Shown piece by piece: positions 11,574-22,895 of a DNA stretch of 64,000 nucleotides; the stretch's first letter is position 1; each line of letters begins with the position of its first letter. The translations under genes were made by a program, and so were the position numbers. The stretch comes from Wurfbainia villosa (lineage: Eukaryota > Streptophyta > Magnoliopsida > Zingiberales > Zingiberaceae), in assembly GCA_025175895.1 (NCBI GenBank), contig CM046003.1:94129172-94193171 (forward strand), in the 5' to 3' direction. The notes beneath the pieces are model-generated. The model ran no database searches and had not been told where the DNA came from. It was given only the letters and a program-made list of their open reading frames with translations.

Positions 11574-13340
11574 TTAGCGTGAATCAATCACGCTCTTAGG
11601 AACCCAAAAACGATTTGAACTCCTAGGGTTACTTAGATATTCCTTAGGGATAACTTCCCTAGATACCTTCCTAATGACCTTCCTAGGCTTATTAGCCTTG
11701 GTCATTTGGGTCTTGCCTAGGTTAACCTTAGGGATTGCCTCCCTAACAACCTTCTTAGTGGCCACCTTAGGTTTCCTAGAAACCCTAGCCACTAGGCATA
11801 TCCTTTGGTCAACTCTAGGGATGACTTCCCTATTGACCTTGGTCTTCCTAGACCTAGTTAGTGTTCCATAATCTAATGGGACACTATGGTAAGCCACCTT
11901 GGGCTTAGGTTTGTGACCCAAACCTTGCTTGCCTTTGGTTGACTTTTGACTCTTAGGTCCTTGGTGTTGACTTTGACTCTTGGACCTTGACTTTTGATCG
12001 TTTGACCCTTTAAATTGATTTTGTATAATTTTAAGGGTCTTCTCAAGTTTTTCAAGCCTTGACCTCAAGACTTGATTCTCTAACTCTAATTGCCCAATTT
12101 TTGAATTTTGATTTAAATCATGGGCATGGGACTTTCTAGGCATATGCCTAGTCCACTTGGGATTGAAACCTAGGTGCTCTTGCACTTTTCTAATGGTCTC
12201 CCTAGGTAAAATTTGTCTAGTATTATTTGACCTAGGTTTATCCTTAGATGAATTATTTTTAGGGACATTAGTCCCAAATTTCTCCTTATTACTAAAATGG
12301 ACACTTTTAGCTCCTAAGCAAAAATATTTATTCCTATTAGCATTCTTTTCATAAATTGCAAGAGAATTTAAATTCCTAGCATGCCTTTGCCTATTAACTA
12401 AAGAAGGTGCATTATTGAAATATACCTTAGGGTTTGCACTAGAGGCTCCCCCTACATGTGTAGCTCCCTCTTTGGTCTTTTTGCTTCCCCTAGGACATTG
12501 ATTCCTATAATGTCCCCTTGAGTTGCACTTGAAGCATATGATATGCTCCTTGCTCTTGATAATAGGGGAAACTGAATCCTTGACTGTTGGAGCCGGTGGA
12601 GCTTTCCTAATCTTCTTTGGGCACTTGCTCTTGTAGTGCCCAAATTCCTACACTCAAAGCACATGATATTATTTTTTATTTGAGATTGATGTGTTTGAGT
12701 TACCTAGTTCGGTGGTAGGTGCCGGAGTTGTATTTTGAGCTTCCTCATCTTGATTGGATGTTGAAGCTTCTTCTTGTTGCTCCGGTATGGAAGTTCTCTC
12801 CTCCCTCTCAATCCTTGAGGTGGATGCTTCTTCCACTTCCTCCACCAACCCGGAAATTGACTCCCTATCAACTTCCGATTCTACTTCCTCTTCCTCTTTG
12901 GATGTTGATGATCTCTCAACCTCCAAGTCCTCACTTCCTTGTGAAGATGATGCATTAGCCTCTTCGGTCTCTTCCTCTTGGACCATTGATGGGCTTTCAT
13001 GGAGCTTTGCCAAATCGCTCCATAGCTCCTTAGCATCCATGCATTCACCTAGGCTACACAAGAATTCATTTGGAATTAAATCAAAAATGAATTTGATTAC
13101 CTTCTTGTTTTTCTCGAATCTTTGGAGTTGATCTTCACTCCATCTCTTCTTCTTGAGGAAACCACCTTTTGGTCCTCTAGGATACTCAAATCCTTCCATT
13201 AATAGAGACCATTCCTCGAAGTCCCTCATCATCAAAAAATCTTCAATTCTTCTCTTCCAAGAATCGAAGCCTTCTTGTCCATATAATGAGTACGGGACCG
13301 GTGTGTTGATGTCCCAACCTAGCTTGTCTTGGAATTCCAT
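11574..13340 (-). pseudogene. A1 gag relic
   Basis: The start is ATG at 13340 (MEFQDKLGWDI). The N-terminal copia gag domain runs to about 13000, then a Ser/Glu-rich linker, with a stop at 12669 just before the first CX2CX4HX4C zinc knuckle. The knuckles (12664-12452) are in shifted frames. The C-terminal part resumes at 12185 with a short coiled coil (QLELENQVLRSRLEKLEKTL) and ends FWVPKSVIDSR. A2 has the same protein open in one frame, so A1 gag carries at least two frameshifts and one stop. Confidence 0.88.
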
Positions 13341-13393
13341 CTTTACCCTCTAGCGTATTGCTCCCGGTTGTTAATCCGTTGAAGAGCCACCAG

Positions 13394-13405
13394 GCTCTGA
13401 TACCA
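13394..13405 (-). promoter_or_regulatory. Primer-binding site of A1
   Basis: The complement reads TGGTATCAGAGC, matching the 3' end of initiator tRNA-Met, two bases inside the 5' LTR. It fixes the element's orientation. Confidence 0.9.
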
Positions 13406-13407
13406 CT

Positions 13408-14825
13408 TGTTGGGGATTTGACGCCGCTAGAGGGGGGGTGAATAGCGTGATACCGTACGTAGATGAAATTCTTTTGCGTTCGATCGTCTACAATCTTGTT
13501 AGCACAGCGGAATAGTAATAACAAATAAATATAACAAGACACACAATCACAACACGATCATATAACGTGGTTCGGAACCACACGGTTCCTACTCCACGGA
13601 TTGAGCTCTAACGAGCTCTAGCGATGCCAATGCAATCACTAATCAATAAACTCCTTCTCGACAACAAGTCGGAGGTGGAGAAACCTCGTACACAAGATTA
13701 CAACAATAATCTAAAGAAATACAAGCAAATACAAAGGAAATGTAAAGAACACTTTACAAAACTAGGGTTTGAGTGCTTTGCTTGTTGGTTGCTTGGATGA
13801 GGTTGAAGGGCCCTGAAATGCACCTGCAAATCGCCTTCAAATCGCCTCAAGAAAGCTCTCCAAGAACTGATGCCGCAATCTCCACGAACAGCTTCCTTTT
13901 ATCTCGTGTCGGGCTGGATTTCCGCCTGGCAGTCGACTGCCATAAATCACCAGTCGACTGCCAACACTGTAGATGTGAGACAACGGCTCAATCCACGTTG
14001 GACAAGTTCCAACGGGACTCTCACCGATGCCGATCGCAACATTGGCGGATCGCCAACGCCCGTAGTCAATCGCCTACGGCCCGGAGCTGCTCACGGGCGT
14101 CACTCGACTCGGGCCGATCGATCCATCGGTCGGCCGATCGTTGCCACCGATACTTTAACCCAAGTATGGTGCCCCCATACTTGCTAGACCACCCTTAGCC
14201 TAGACCTAAGCCTTCTAACCACCTCCATCAGCCTCACGCCTCTCAGATCCCTCCAAGTCATCCATGACTTGTTCATCCATCGCGCTAGCTTCCAGGTGCT
14301 TCCATCGGCTATGTCATGCTAACGGTGTCTACACCGCCAAGGCACATTGGACTTACGCTGCCAAGACTCCGCTTGGACTTTACGCCGCCAATATCAATCC
14401 CCTTGGACTTCCCAAATGCCAAGACCCATGCTTGGACTTTCCATTTGCCAAGACCCATGCTTGGACTTCTCATTTGCCAAGACCCATGCTTGGACTTCTC
14501 ATGCCAAGTGCTCAAGACTTGGACTTTCCCAATTGCCAAGTGTCCCACTTGGACTTTCCATGTGCCAAGTACCCATGACTTGGACTTTACCTTGCCAAGA
14601 CCCATGCTTGGACTTTCCCATAATCACATGGTCAACCCTGGTCAACCATCAAGTCAATTATAACCTGGATCGATTGTATAAACAATCTCCCCAACATCTT
14701 AACCGACATCAATGTCAATCCTATGTCAAACATACTTTGTCAAACATACTTTGTCAAACATCAAAACATCACTCGAGTCAAACTCGAGTCCTGGTCAATC
14801 GTGACCTGGGCCGATTGCACCAACA
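13408..14825 (-). repeat. 5' LTR of A1
   Basis: 1418 bp. The plus strand starts TGTTGGGGATTTGACGCCGCTAG and ends GATTGCACCAACA. On the minus strand U3 has tandem AAGTCCAAGC..TTGGCA units (14346-14616), followed by a palindrome-rich block with GGCAGTCGACTGCC (about 13927) and the conserved U5 core ACGTGGTTCGGAACC. The divergent block 13926-14150 corresponds to 8656-9000. Confidence 0.9.
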
Positions 14826-14940
14826 CCAACCAGCTTAGAGTCGACTGGACTAGGTCCAGTTGACTAGGAAGCCCAGAATACCAAATTGACGGATTGATTT
14901 GGAGTCGATTAGAGGGTGTTCCAGTCGACTGGAAAAGAAT

Positions 14941-14947
14941 TATAAAA
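14941..14947 (+). promoter_or_regulatory. TATA box of the SIRE-like 3' LTR
   Basis: TATAAAA in GAATTATAAAAGAAATGG, about 500 bp before the LTR end, where U3 meets R. Confidence 0.6.
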
Positions 14948-15445
14948 GAAATGGAGGACCAGTTCCGAAAACAACAATTTTACTACCTTAAAGTGCTGTC
15001 GAAATCATTCTTCATCTACAGAAAGCTCCGCAACCCCGACACTACAAGCTCAATCTTCATTCCTTTAGTGTCAGTATACTTTTTGTATTACTTTTTACTC
15101 TTTCACTTATTGTACTTAATTTCTTGAGGGACGGTAGTGTGTTACCTTTCCCTCTCATCTTTGTAAAAGTGAATACCCTCCAAGTTCGAGAGTTCGAGAG
15201 TCAGATGGCTTTTAGTGAATTGTCCATCTAGAGACTCTCAGAGAGTCATGGGCATTAGAGTAGCAACCCGGCAAGGGTTGTGAACCAAGTAAAAAAAGAA
15301 ATTGTTAATTTCATTGTTACTTTACTTAATTTACATTTCCACTGCAAACTTTGTTTTAATAAAAGTAAAAGATAAATTTTTAAAAGATAAAGAAATTTTC
15401 TAATTTCCGTGCTTCACCCCCTCTCTAGGAATTCTCGATCCTACA

Positions 15446-16431
15446 CCCTAAGGTCATGAGGTTGATAAAAGTGGATTGATGACTTAGGTCTAGGCTAGAG
15501 GTGAGTGCCAAGTATGAAGAAATCATACTTGGTGTGTTAAACCTCAATTCTGAGGTTTAACAGTTGACTGAAGGATTTGCCCAGTCGACTGGGTGCTCAG
15601 TACTGTGTGTCTCAGGAAATAACTATGGTGCTCGACAGTCGATTGCTGTTGGAGAGTAGTCGACTAGTCGATGTGTGCTTGGAAATGAGGCACTGTGCTC
15701 GGGCAGTCGACTGCTGTGGAGAGTAGTAGACTAGAATGTGCTCGGGAAGTATGAAAGGTGGTTGAACGACGTGAGAAATAGTAGCTCCAACCCATAGTCG
15801 ACTGTTGTGGTAGAGTTGTCGACTGAATGCTTAAAAGCGACCGATCATAAGCAAGGCATGCTCGACTAGCGCCTCGACTGTGCAGACAATAGTTGACTAG
15901 GTTTGTGAGTAGTCAACTGTTATGTATCCATTGAGCAGTGATCCAGAGAAATGGCAGTGTTAGTAGTGGTTGGATTCGAGCGACGGGCAACTAAGGGTGA
16001 TGAGCAGTCGACTGATCGGTGAAAAAGTAGCCTGACATGGAACTTATAAAAGGAGCTTGACCAACAAGCAATCAAGCAAAAGCATTCTCGTGTAAAGCAT
16101 TTCTTATTTTCGTATTTCATTCTTATACTTGTATTTTTTTGTATTGTTGTTGTATAAGCTCTAGGTGATTGTAAGAAAGTTTCTCCACCTTGCTGTTCAT
16201 ACAAAAGAGAAGATAGTGGAATCTTACAATAGGAGTGATCCGCCTTAAGAATTGCTGTGGAGTAGGAGTTTTATCTCTGAACCATGTTAAACCTTGTGTC
16301 GTGAGTTTTTTTTATTATTTTTGTTTTATGTTTTATTATTTATGCTGTGCATAACGAGCTTTGTAGGTGAAGGCAAATGAAATCGAGCGACGATATTCAA
16401 CCCCCCCTCTAGTGCATCCAATCGGCCCCAA
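15446..16431 (+). repeat. Diverged partial LTR (D-like), 3' part only
   Basis: It starts abruptly inside sequence matching the middle of the D LTR (GACTTAGGTCTAGGCTAG..AAGTATGAAG..CATACTTGG). It then has CAGTCGACTG palindromes, a TATA box at 16045-16051, the TTTCTCCACCTT..GGAGTAGGA core and CAACCCCCCCTCTAGTGC. The LTR's first part and its terminal CA are missing. No PBS or internal region follows. Confidence 0.65.
16045..16051 (+). promoter_or_regulatory. TATA box in a partial LTR
   Basis: TATAAAA in ACTTATAAAAGGAGC, at the usual position before the R-U5 core of this LTR group. Confidence 0.5.
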
Positions 16432-18775
16432 TAGGGATATCCATAGTCATATGGATGAGAGTATTGATATAATCATCATTGGGTCAGGATGACCATAATG
16501 GAAGAGAGTGTTGGTGTGACGAGAATCAAGTAGGTCAAGGTTGACTAGAGACTTATCGAGTAAAGTTCAATCGGAGTTGGCGAGTGAGAAATCCAAGTTA
16601 GTCAAGGAAGACCGAACACTTGGTTGTTAGAAGTTCAACTGGGAGTTGGCGAGGGAGAAAACCAAATCAATCAAGAAAGACCAGATACTTGGTGGTTGGA
16701 AGTCCAATAGGACGTTGGCAAAATAGAAATCCAAGTGGGTCATGGAGGACCATACACTTGGTGATGGAAAGTCTAATAGGGAGTTGGCAAGTGTGAAGTT
16801 CAAGTAGATCAAGGTTCATCGGGCATTTGGCACAGAGAGGAAAGTACAAGAATGACCAAATGCTTGGTGTCAGAAAAACCCTTGCAAGTGAAGTCTTGAT
16901 AGGTCAAGATGACCAGATGACTAGGCAGGGGAAGTCCCAGTAGGTCAGGATGACTGTGCTTGGCAAGTGACATCTCGACATGTCAGGGTGATCGTGCTTG
17001 ACAAGTGAAGTCCTGGCAAGTCAAAGTGATCGTGCTTAGCAAGTGAAGTCTCAGCAGGTCAAGGTGATTGTGCTTGGCAAGTGAAGTCTTAGTAGGTCGG
17101 GGTGATCGTGCTTGGCAAGTGAAGTCCTGGCAGGTCAGCGTGATCTTGCTTGGCAAAGGAAGTCATGGCATGTCAAGGTGACCGGATGACTAGGCAAGTG
17201 AAGTCCCAGCAGGTTAAGGTGATTGTCCTTAGTAGGTGATGTCGTGGAAGGTCAAGGTGACCGGATGATTAGGCAAGTGAAGTCCCGGAAGGTCAGGTGA
17301 TCGTGCTTGGAAAGTGAAGTCCCGATAGGTCGAGGCGACCTTACTAGGCAAGTGAAATTTTGGCAGGTCGGGGTGACCATGCTTAGCATGTGAAATCCTG
17401 GTAGGTCAGGTGACCGTGCTTTACAGGTGAAGTCACAGTAGGTTAAGACGATTTTACTTGGCAGGAGAATTCTTAATAGGTCACAGTTGACCGGATGCTA
17501 GGCAAGGGAGATTTTGACATATCAAGAGTGATCGGATGTTGGACAAGAAAAGTCCTAGTAGGTTGAGGTCAACCAGATACCAGATGAAGTGAGAGTTAAC
17601 TTAGAAATAAGGCAAACTGCTGAGGTATCAGTTAACTAATACATCGATGTGTGCACTCAGTCAATCAGTACTTCAGTCACAATGAGAAAGCAACAGTGTT
17701 CAGGCACTGAGCGGCGAGTGCTTAGGCAATGCAAAAGTTGGTGCTCGGGCGCTGAGGAATGACGCTTGGGTCGGTGCTTAGAACAGGGCGCGTGAAAGTG
17801 CTTGAGAATTCGGGTGCTCAGGCACTCGCTATCAGTAAGTCGGAGGGCACTTGGGACATGCTCGGGGCAGCCACAACGAATGCACAGGAGTGCTCGGGCA
17901 CTTGAGTCAGGGAATCGAGTGCTCATGCAAGCAACGCTCGAGAAAAGTGCTCGAGCGATAAGATGCAGCACTTGACGAGTGGTGCTTGGGCGACGGGAAA
18001 GGTGCTCGAGCGATGGTGGTGCTAAAAAAAATGGGAAACCTGGTGCTCGGGAAAGCTACGACATAACAGTCGACTGTTATGGTGAAGCAGTCGACTGCCT
18101 TAGTGGTCAGGAAAATAGAAAGGTACGAAATTGACTAGCCAATTCGACTAGAGGCTTAGCAATCGACTGATGGTCGAAAGAATCTGATTGATCGATTAAA
18201 ATCTGACATGGATGGAGTCGTTGTGAATAAACTGTCGAGTGACCAGTTGACTGGGGGTAAGACTAGTCGATTGATAGGCAGAAATCAACCGATGTCGAGT
18301 TTATAAAAGGAAGACATGGCTATGTTTTCCAACATCTGTTCTTGGAGAGTTTGAAGAGGAATTGTTATTGCATTCAAAATCTTCAAGAAGCTTTCCAAAT
18401 CAAACAACGATAAAAAACCTTCTTGTGTAAAGTGTTTTATTACTGTATTTCATTTTGTTTTTTTTACACTTGTTGTTGGTTGCATTCTTGTAAGCTCCAG
18501 ATTATAAGAGGTTTCTCCACCTCTAGAAGTTTCCGAGAATTAAGGAGAAAGTTATAGTAGTGATCCATAGGAGCTAGGTCATGGAGTAGGAATCAGGGAT
18601 TCCGAACTACATAAAACTAGGTGTTGTGCTTGCGCTTTGTTATTTCGTGTATCTATTTTCTTTCCACTACGTTAACCTCTTGTAGACAAGCACGAACACA
18701 CAAATGAAATTGAGGATCGAGTCGCGACACTATTCACCCCCCCCCCCTCTCTTTAGTGCACTCCGGTCCTAACAA
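16432..18775 (+). repeat. Large diverged LTR with a 40-bp tandem array in U3
   Basis: It starts GGGATATCCATAGTCATATGG, as in the U3 of D (33139), and ends CACCCC..CTCTCTTTAGTGCACTCCGGTCCTAACA at 18775. Positions 16860-17560 form a long array of about 40-bp units around GGCAAGTGAAGTCC.GGCAGGTCA.GGTGA.CG. From 17690 to 18055 the word GGTGCTCGGGC.CT recurs. There are CAGTCGACTG sites at 18070-18100 and a TATA box at 18302. No PBS follows, so it is a solo or truncated LTR. No gene is visible. Confidence 0.65.
18302..18308 (+). promoter_or_regulatory. TATA box of the 16432-18775 LTR
   Basis: TATAAAA in GAGTTTATAAAAGGAAGAC, upstream of the conserved TTTCTCCACCTC core. Confidence 0.5.
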
Positions 18776-19592
18776 AACTTGGAGAGAATACAACTTAAGG
18801 TTGCCTCTCTAGAGTTCAATGATTTCTACTTCATTTTTGGGTGGTCTCATATCTTGGATTTCTTTCACTTTCAACGAGTTTGCATCAATTCCTCTTTGAT
18901 GGATCATGTTACTAAGAACTTTCCTAAGCCTATTCTAAATGTGCATATTATTGGATTTAGTCTAATCCATTTCTCTTTGAAGACTTCAACTACTGTTTAA
19001 ATTTTATTTAACATGTTTATGCTTGGTTCTTCTTTTTACTACCATTAATTAAATATGTACCTTCATATCTCTTATAATTAGGTTTTCAAATAGTATATTT
19101 TATCATCTTATGATTTGTTACCCTTGCATTTTGCAACCAAAAGATACGAAATTATAACAAAAAAAAATACCTTGGTAAATTCAAAAGGAGGTGCGAGGCT
19201 TATATTTCTTGACTATGCATATTCAGTTATAGTCAGAGAATTCATCCAAAAATTGAGACATTTTTGGAATTTAGGATTATCTTATTCATCACCTAGTCTA
19301 CTTGAGGAAGGGAAAATAATTCTTTAGGTATGCTTGTTCAAGTCGATGAATTTCACACATATGCCCCACTTCTCAGTTGATTTCTTTACCATTACCATAT
19401 TTTACTAATGAATTTCACTTCCTCCTTAATGGCTACTTTCTACTCATCCATAAATTACCTTACCCCCTAATGCATTGGAGGTAGGCAGGGTTAGAGGTGT
19501 AGCAAATGCTCGACCATACTCCAAAGGAATTTTCAATATGTCCTCAATGGTTCATGCGAAGGCTTTGTATATAACATAGAGATAGCCTTTTT
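18776..19592 (-). pseudogene. Ty3/gypsy reverse transcriptase relic
   Basis: Read on the minus strand, about 19435 to 19280 gives VAIKEEVKFI, then NMVMVKKSTEKWGICVKFID and, past a stop, FPSSSRLGDE, which is the gypsy RT start up to the FPLP..DRLVD region. About 18990 to 18780 gives LNPIICTFRIGLGKFL and, in another frame, HQRGIDANSLKVKEIQDMRP, the end of RT before RNase H. Stops and frame changes are frequent and the segment between is eroded. The fragment is bounded by an LTR at 18775 and the C LTR at 19593. Confidence 0.75.
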
Positions 19593-20221
19593 TGTTGGTG
19601 TCTGATGAAGGAGGTGCAATCTGAGTGTGGGCAGAATAACGGTATAACACCACTTAGGCGAAGTCGAGACTAGAGTTGGACTCTATCTCTTTAAGATGAA
19701 TTTGTCCTGCATACGGTGCTCATGGAATATGACAATCGTCTACCAAGATACCACGATTTTATCTTGCAATATCAGCACTGCAAATCGCAAGACCTCCGAA
19801 CCAAATAAGCTTTTTGAACTTTCTAGAATGCAAGTATGTAATGCAATGCTTGATTTGCCTTGAATTGGAATGAATTGTATAAATCAATGAAGTGAAAGAT
19901 CGTATTTATACTTTGTGAAGGGGTAGAGGAACCTCTTGGTTCAATCATATCTCATCCGTTCAATTTAATTAGATGATTTAAATTGCATTCCTTCCCAAGG
20001 GACACAATGTCTCTTTATTTGGATGCATTTAAGTCTTTCATTTTGAATTGGATGACCAAGATTGAGTCATCCAAAGGGTACTTATGCCCTTTCATTTGAA
20101 CGAACCTGATTTATCCATCTTAATCCGACGATTAAGATTAAGCCATAATTAATTTCTCATTCATCCAAATTGATTTTGAAAAATAAAATTATTTATTGGT
20201 TTCAAAACTAATTTTCCAACA
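19593..20221 (-). repeat. 3' LTR of C
   Basis: 629 bp. On the minus strand it begins TGTTGGAAAATTAG after a G-rich PPT (GTGGGGAT) and ends CAGACACCAACA. It is shorter than the other LTRs and lacks the CCCCCCTCTAG signature, as expected for another copia lineage. Confidence 0.75.
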
Positions 20222-20367
20222 ATCCCCACACATGAATGAAAATCAATGCATGCATGTATGTTGACACCAAAGGAGAGTTCAATCAAAAGATTATTGCATC
20301 AAGAGAGGTAGCTTGTGACTTTGAACCTTCTGTAGTAAAATACTATCGGATTTTACTAAGCTGCTTA

Positions 20368-21593
20368 TGTTGGAGATCGATTGGCCGGCTAGAGGGGGGT
20401 GAATAGCCCTCTTACGATGGATGTCGGAATTCTCTCGTTCGTTTGCTCGTCTACACAATCGTTAGCGCAAGCGGAAGCATAAACAATAAAGACAAAGCAA
20501 TAAACGAAAATACAAACGCTAACAAAGAAGATGTAACGTGGTTCACGGCTACACTGCTAATCCACGATCCCGATTCGTTCGAGGTGAATCACTCCTTCAA
20601 AGCCAATCACTATTGGTCTCTCCTTTGCACCAAGCTAGGTGGAGGTAACCTTTACAAATCAAGCACACTCCTTCTTGTACAATAGATGTGAAAGAAAGCT
20701 AAGAGAAGGAGTTTGAATCTTGTGGAGCACTTGGATAGTCGTTTAGAACTTGAGCATTAACCTCCCAAAGCTCCACACCCTCTCTTTTTATTGAGAGGGC
20801 TGATTTCTTCCCGTTGGCCTCCACCAGTCGACTGCTGCCCTTGGCAGTCGACTGTCGCCACTCCAATGGCCTCCAAACACGTCGGATCCCGACCGTTGTA
20901 GTCCAACGGAACACTTGGCAGTCGACTGATGGACCTCATCGATCCCACCGCCTCGTAATCGCGCCCGATCGGCTACGAGCGGTTCTGCCGCGACATCCTC
21001 TGGCGATCGCCATTCCATAGCGATCATTGCTGGCATAAACCATCGATCGGATATCAATCGAACACACTCGACTCGGAAGCGATCGGCCATTACATGGCGA
21101 TCGGTGTGATCGTGAAACTCAAACTTAACATAAGTTTGAGCTTCCGGCGGTCGAGTAAACCTTAACCCTTGCGGTCAAGTCTCCGACACTCGACCATCCG
21201 CCAAGTTCACCTAATGAGCTACTTACATTTCACTCATTCTCTCATCTCACTCGAAGTCCCTTGCGAAGCTCTCTTCGTTCGCGGACCGTCCTCGTAGCAT
21301 CGAGCGCCGCGGCTCTGCAATGCTCCTTCGCGTCTCTTGCCTCCGAAGTCTGCTTCCTTGGCTTCACTTCAAGTCATCTCGTCCGACGGTCCCTTGGATG
21401 CTCCAAGCGCACGGCTTCCGCAAAGTCATCCTTCACCGACTCAAGGACCGAAGTTGTGAGGGTGAACCCGCCAAGGCTCCATGTGCGAATTACTAAGTCT
21501 TGCAAGACTCCAACGCACATAACAATATCATCCTAACTTAAACCCTTTGCCACACACATCAAAACCTTATCATGGCAAGAGATTGCCCTAACA
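20368..21593 (-). repeat. 3' LTR of B
   Basis: 1226 bp. The plus strand starts TGTTGGAGATCGATTGGCC and ends GATTGCCCTAACA. It contains the GCTAGAGGGG..TGAATAGC signature near 20389 and CAGTCGACTG sites at about 20826, 20846 and 20919. The third site reads GCGCGATCG in the other B LTR. Confidence 0.9.
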
Positions 21594-22895
21594 ATCTCCC
21601 CCTTTTTGATGTGTGGCAATCCGTTTAAGTTAGGTAAAAACATTTGATGAAAATTCTAAGGTAAGAAGGCATGTAAACATAAACATGATATAGCAACATG
21701 CAACTCCCCCTTAATCCATGAAACTCCCCATAAAAATTTTCTCCCCCTATCATAAGCATAATCATTTCTCCCCCAAAATATATTCCCCGTTACTTAAACA
21801 TATATTTCTCCCCCCTTTGACACCATCAAAAAGATTAATTCTAATTTATAAACTCATGGCATCAGGTCTAATAGAAAGAGAACACCAAAAACATGATTAA
21901 AATCTGAAATCAGAAAATATTGGGCTTTTTTGGTGAAGCGATCATTCTATCAGTATAGCGATCAGTGACACAATGGATTCCGAAATTCTAATTTCTTGGG
22001 CGAATTTCAGAAATACATTAAAAATTCCAAAAAATTTGAAAAATCATGAAATTTGAGGAACATATTTATTTTAAGTATATCTATTAATGAAAAATAGGTT
22101 TTCATGAAAATTCATTAGATTTTCTTGTTTTTGCCAAAAATCCAAAAGCTTTAAAAACCACTAGGTTTTTTATCATTCTAGTATCAAGTTAACTACCTAG
22201 TTTTGCATCCAATTGTTTCAGAACATGAATACATAGATTTTAGGGTAAGAAATTGTTTTGAAAACATATGAAATATCCAACCATGATCTTTGGGCAATAT
22301 GTCTATGAATTAAACATAAGCCTTCCCCATGATTGGTCTATTATTGCTATTTTGATACCTTTAAATGACCATCTAAATGTCATAGGCATTAGTGGACATT
22401 TGTATCATCCTAACATCTCACCCATGCTAAGTTTTCAATCAAAGTAGCCTATGGTGAGTGTGAGATGCATCCTAGGGGGTATTTGTATATACTTAACGAT
22501 TATATTCATACAATTCTATCAAGGTTAAGTATTCAACCTAACAATCCTCATGATCATAAAGGCATATATCAATTAATTCTACATTATGATCATGAAACAC
22601 ATGTATTCATTGAATTGTTATCATGCATTAGGTATTATGTCATGATAACAAACAAATTATCACCTAAAGCATGATTTAACCTATTTCTCATGATGACGTG
22701 CTAAATTTCAAAATCATAAATCATGATTGCAAGCATACATAGCAATTACATTAATCATCATGATTTAAGCATTATTAACTATTTATAGGCACGTTATCAT
22801 CACCTAACACTATTTAAAAATGTTGTCCCGCCATCCTAAGTCAACCAAAATATGATATATGTTAATTGCATATGGTTGACTATCCTAAGGTTTTC
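21594..22895 (-). other. B non-coding interior between gag and the 3' LTR
   Basis: 1.3 kb without a credible gene. The plus strand starts ATCTCCCCCTTTTTGA (complement of the PPT, 21594-21609). The region 22460-22760 is rich in CATGAT/ATCATG words, like the matching region of family A. It replaces the position of pol. Confidence 0.7.

Larger units (their letters stand above)
8158..14825 (-). mobile_element. Gag-only LTR retrotransposon A1 (TR-GAG type), complete ends
   Basis: Ends are TGTTGG..CCAACA with a 5-bp TSD CCAAC (8153-8157 and 14826-14830). Read on the minus strand the order is 5' LTR (13408-14825), PBS, gag (13340 to 11574), 1.9 kb of non-coding DNA, PPT and 3' LTR (8158-9674). No protease, integrase or RT exists in the 3.7-kb interior. 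It is the same family as A2: LTRs, gag and the non-coding part align throughout. The LTRs are almost identical outside a central block, which suggests a recent insertion. Confidence 0.9.
2557..15445 (+). mobile_element. SIRE-like Ty1/copia retrotransposon, 5'-truncated, interrupted twice
   Basis: The order integrase, RT, RNase H, long 3' non-coding region, purine-rich PPT (AAAAAGGGAGAGAT) and 3' LTR is that of plant SIRE/Maximus-type copia elements. The 5' LTR, PBS, gag and protease are missing. Solo LTR S1 sits in the RNase H gene and gag-only element A1 in the 3' LTR. About 5.1 kb of the 12.9-kb span belongs to the element. The 5' truncation means no TSD can be checked. Confidence 0.85.
7432..15445 (+). 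repeat. 3' LTR of the SIRE-like element, split by A1
   Basis: It starts TGTTGGTACAGAAAGC right after the PPT and ends CCCCCTCTCTAGGAATTC..CCTACA at 15445. The LTR is about 1.34 kb without A1 (8158-14825) and one CCAAC duplicate. The first half has tandem phrases of the type AAGTCC..GGTCAG..GACC.GA. The second half holds the TATA box and the CCCCCTCTCTAG end signature shared with the other LTRs here. Confidence 0.8.

Noticed and set aside
12754..13131. Plus-strand Ser-rich frame opposite A1 gag (likewise 23317-23739 and 26812-27039 opposite the other gags)
   Set aside because: Mirror of the Glu/Ser-rich gag linker; the complement of GAA/GAG-rich DNA reads as Ser/Leu/Phe. No independent support.
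19115..19327. A 70-codon plus-strand frame between gypsy RT pieces
   Set aside because: It lies opposite an eroded gypsy RT; the minus-strand reading matches RT motifs on both sides, so this is a shadow.
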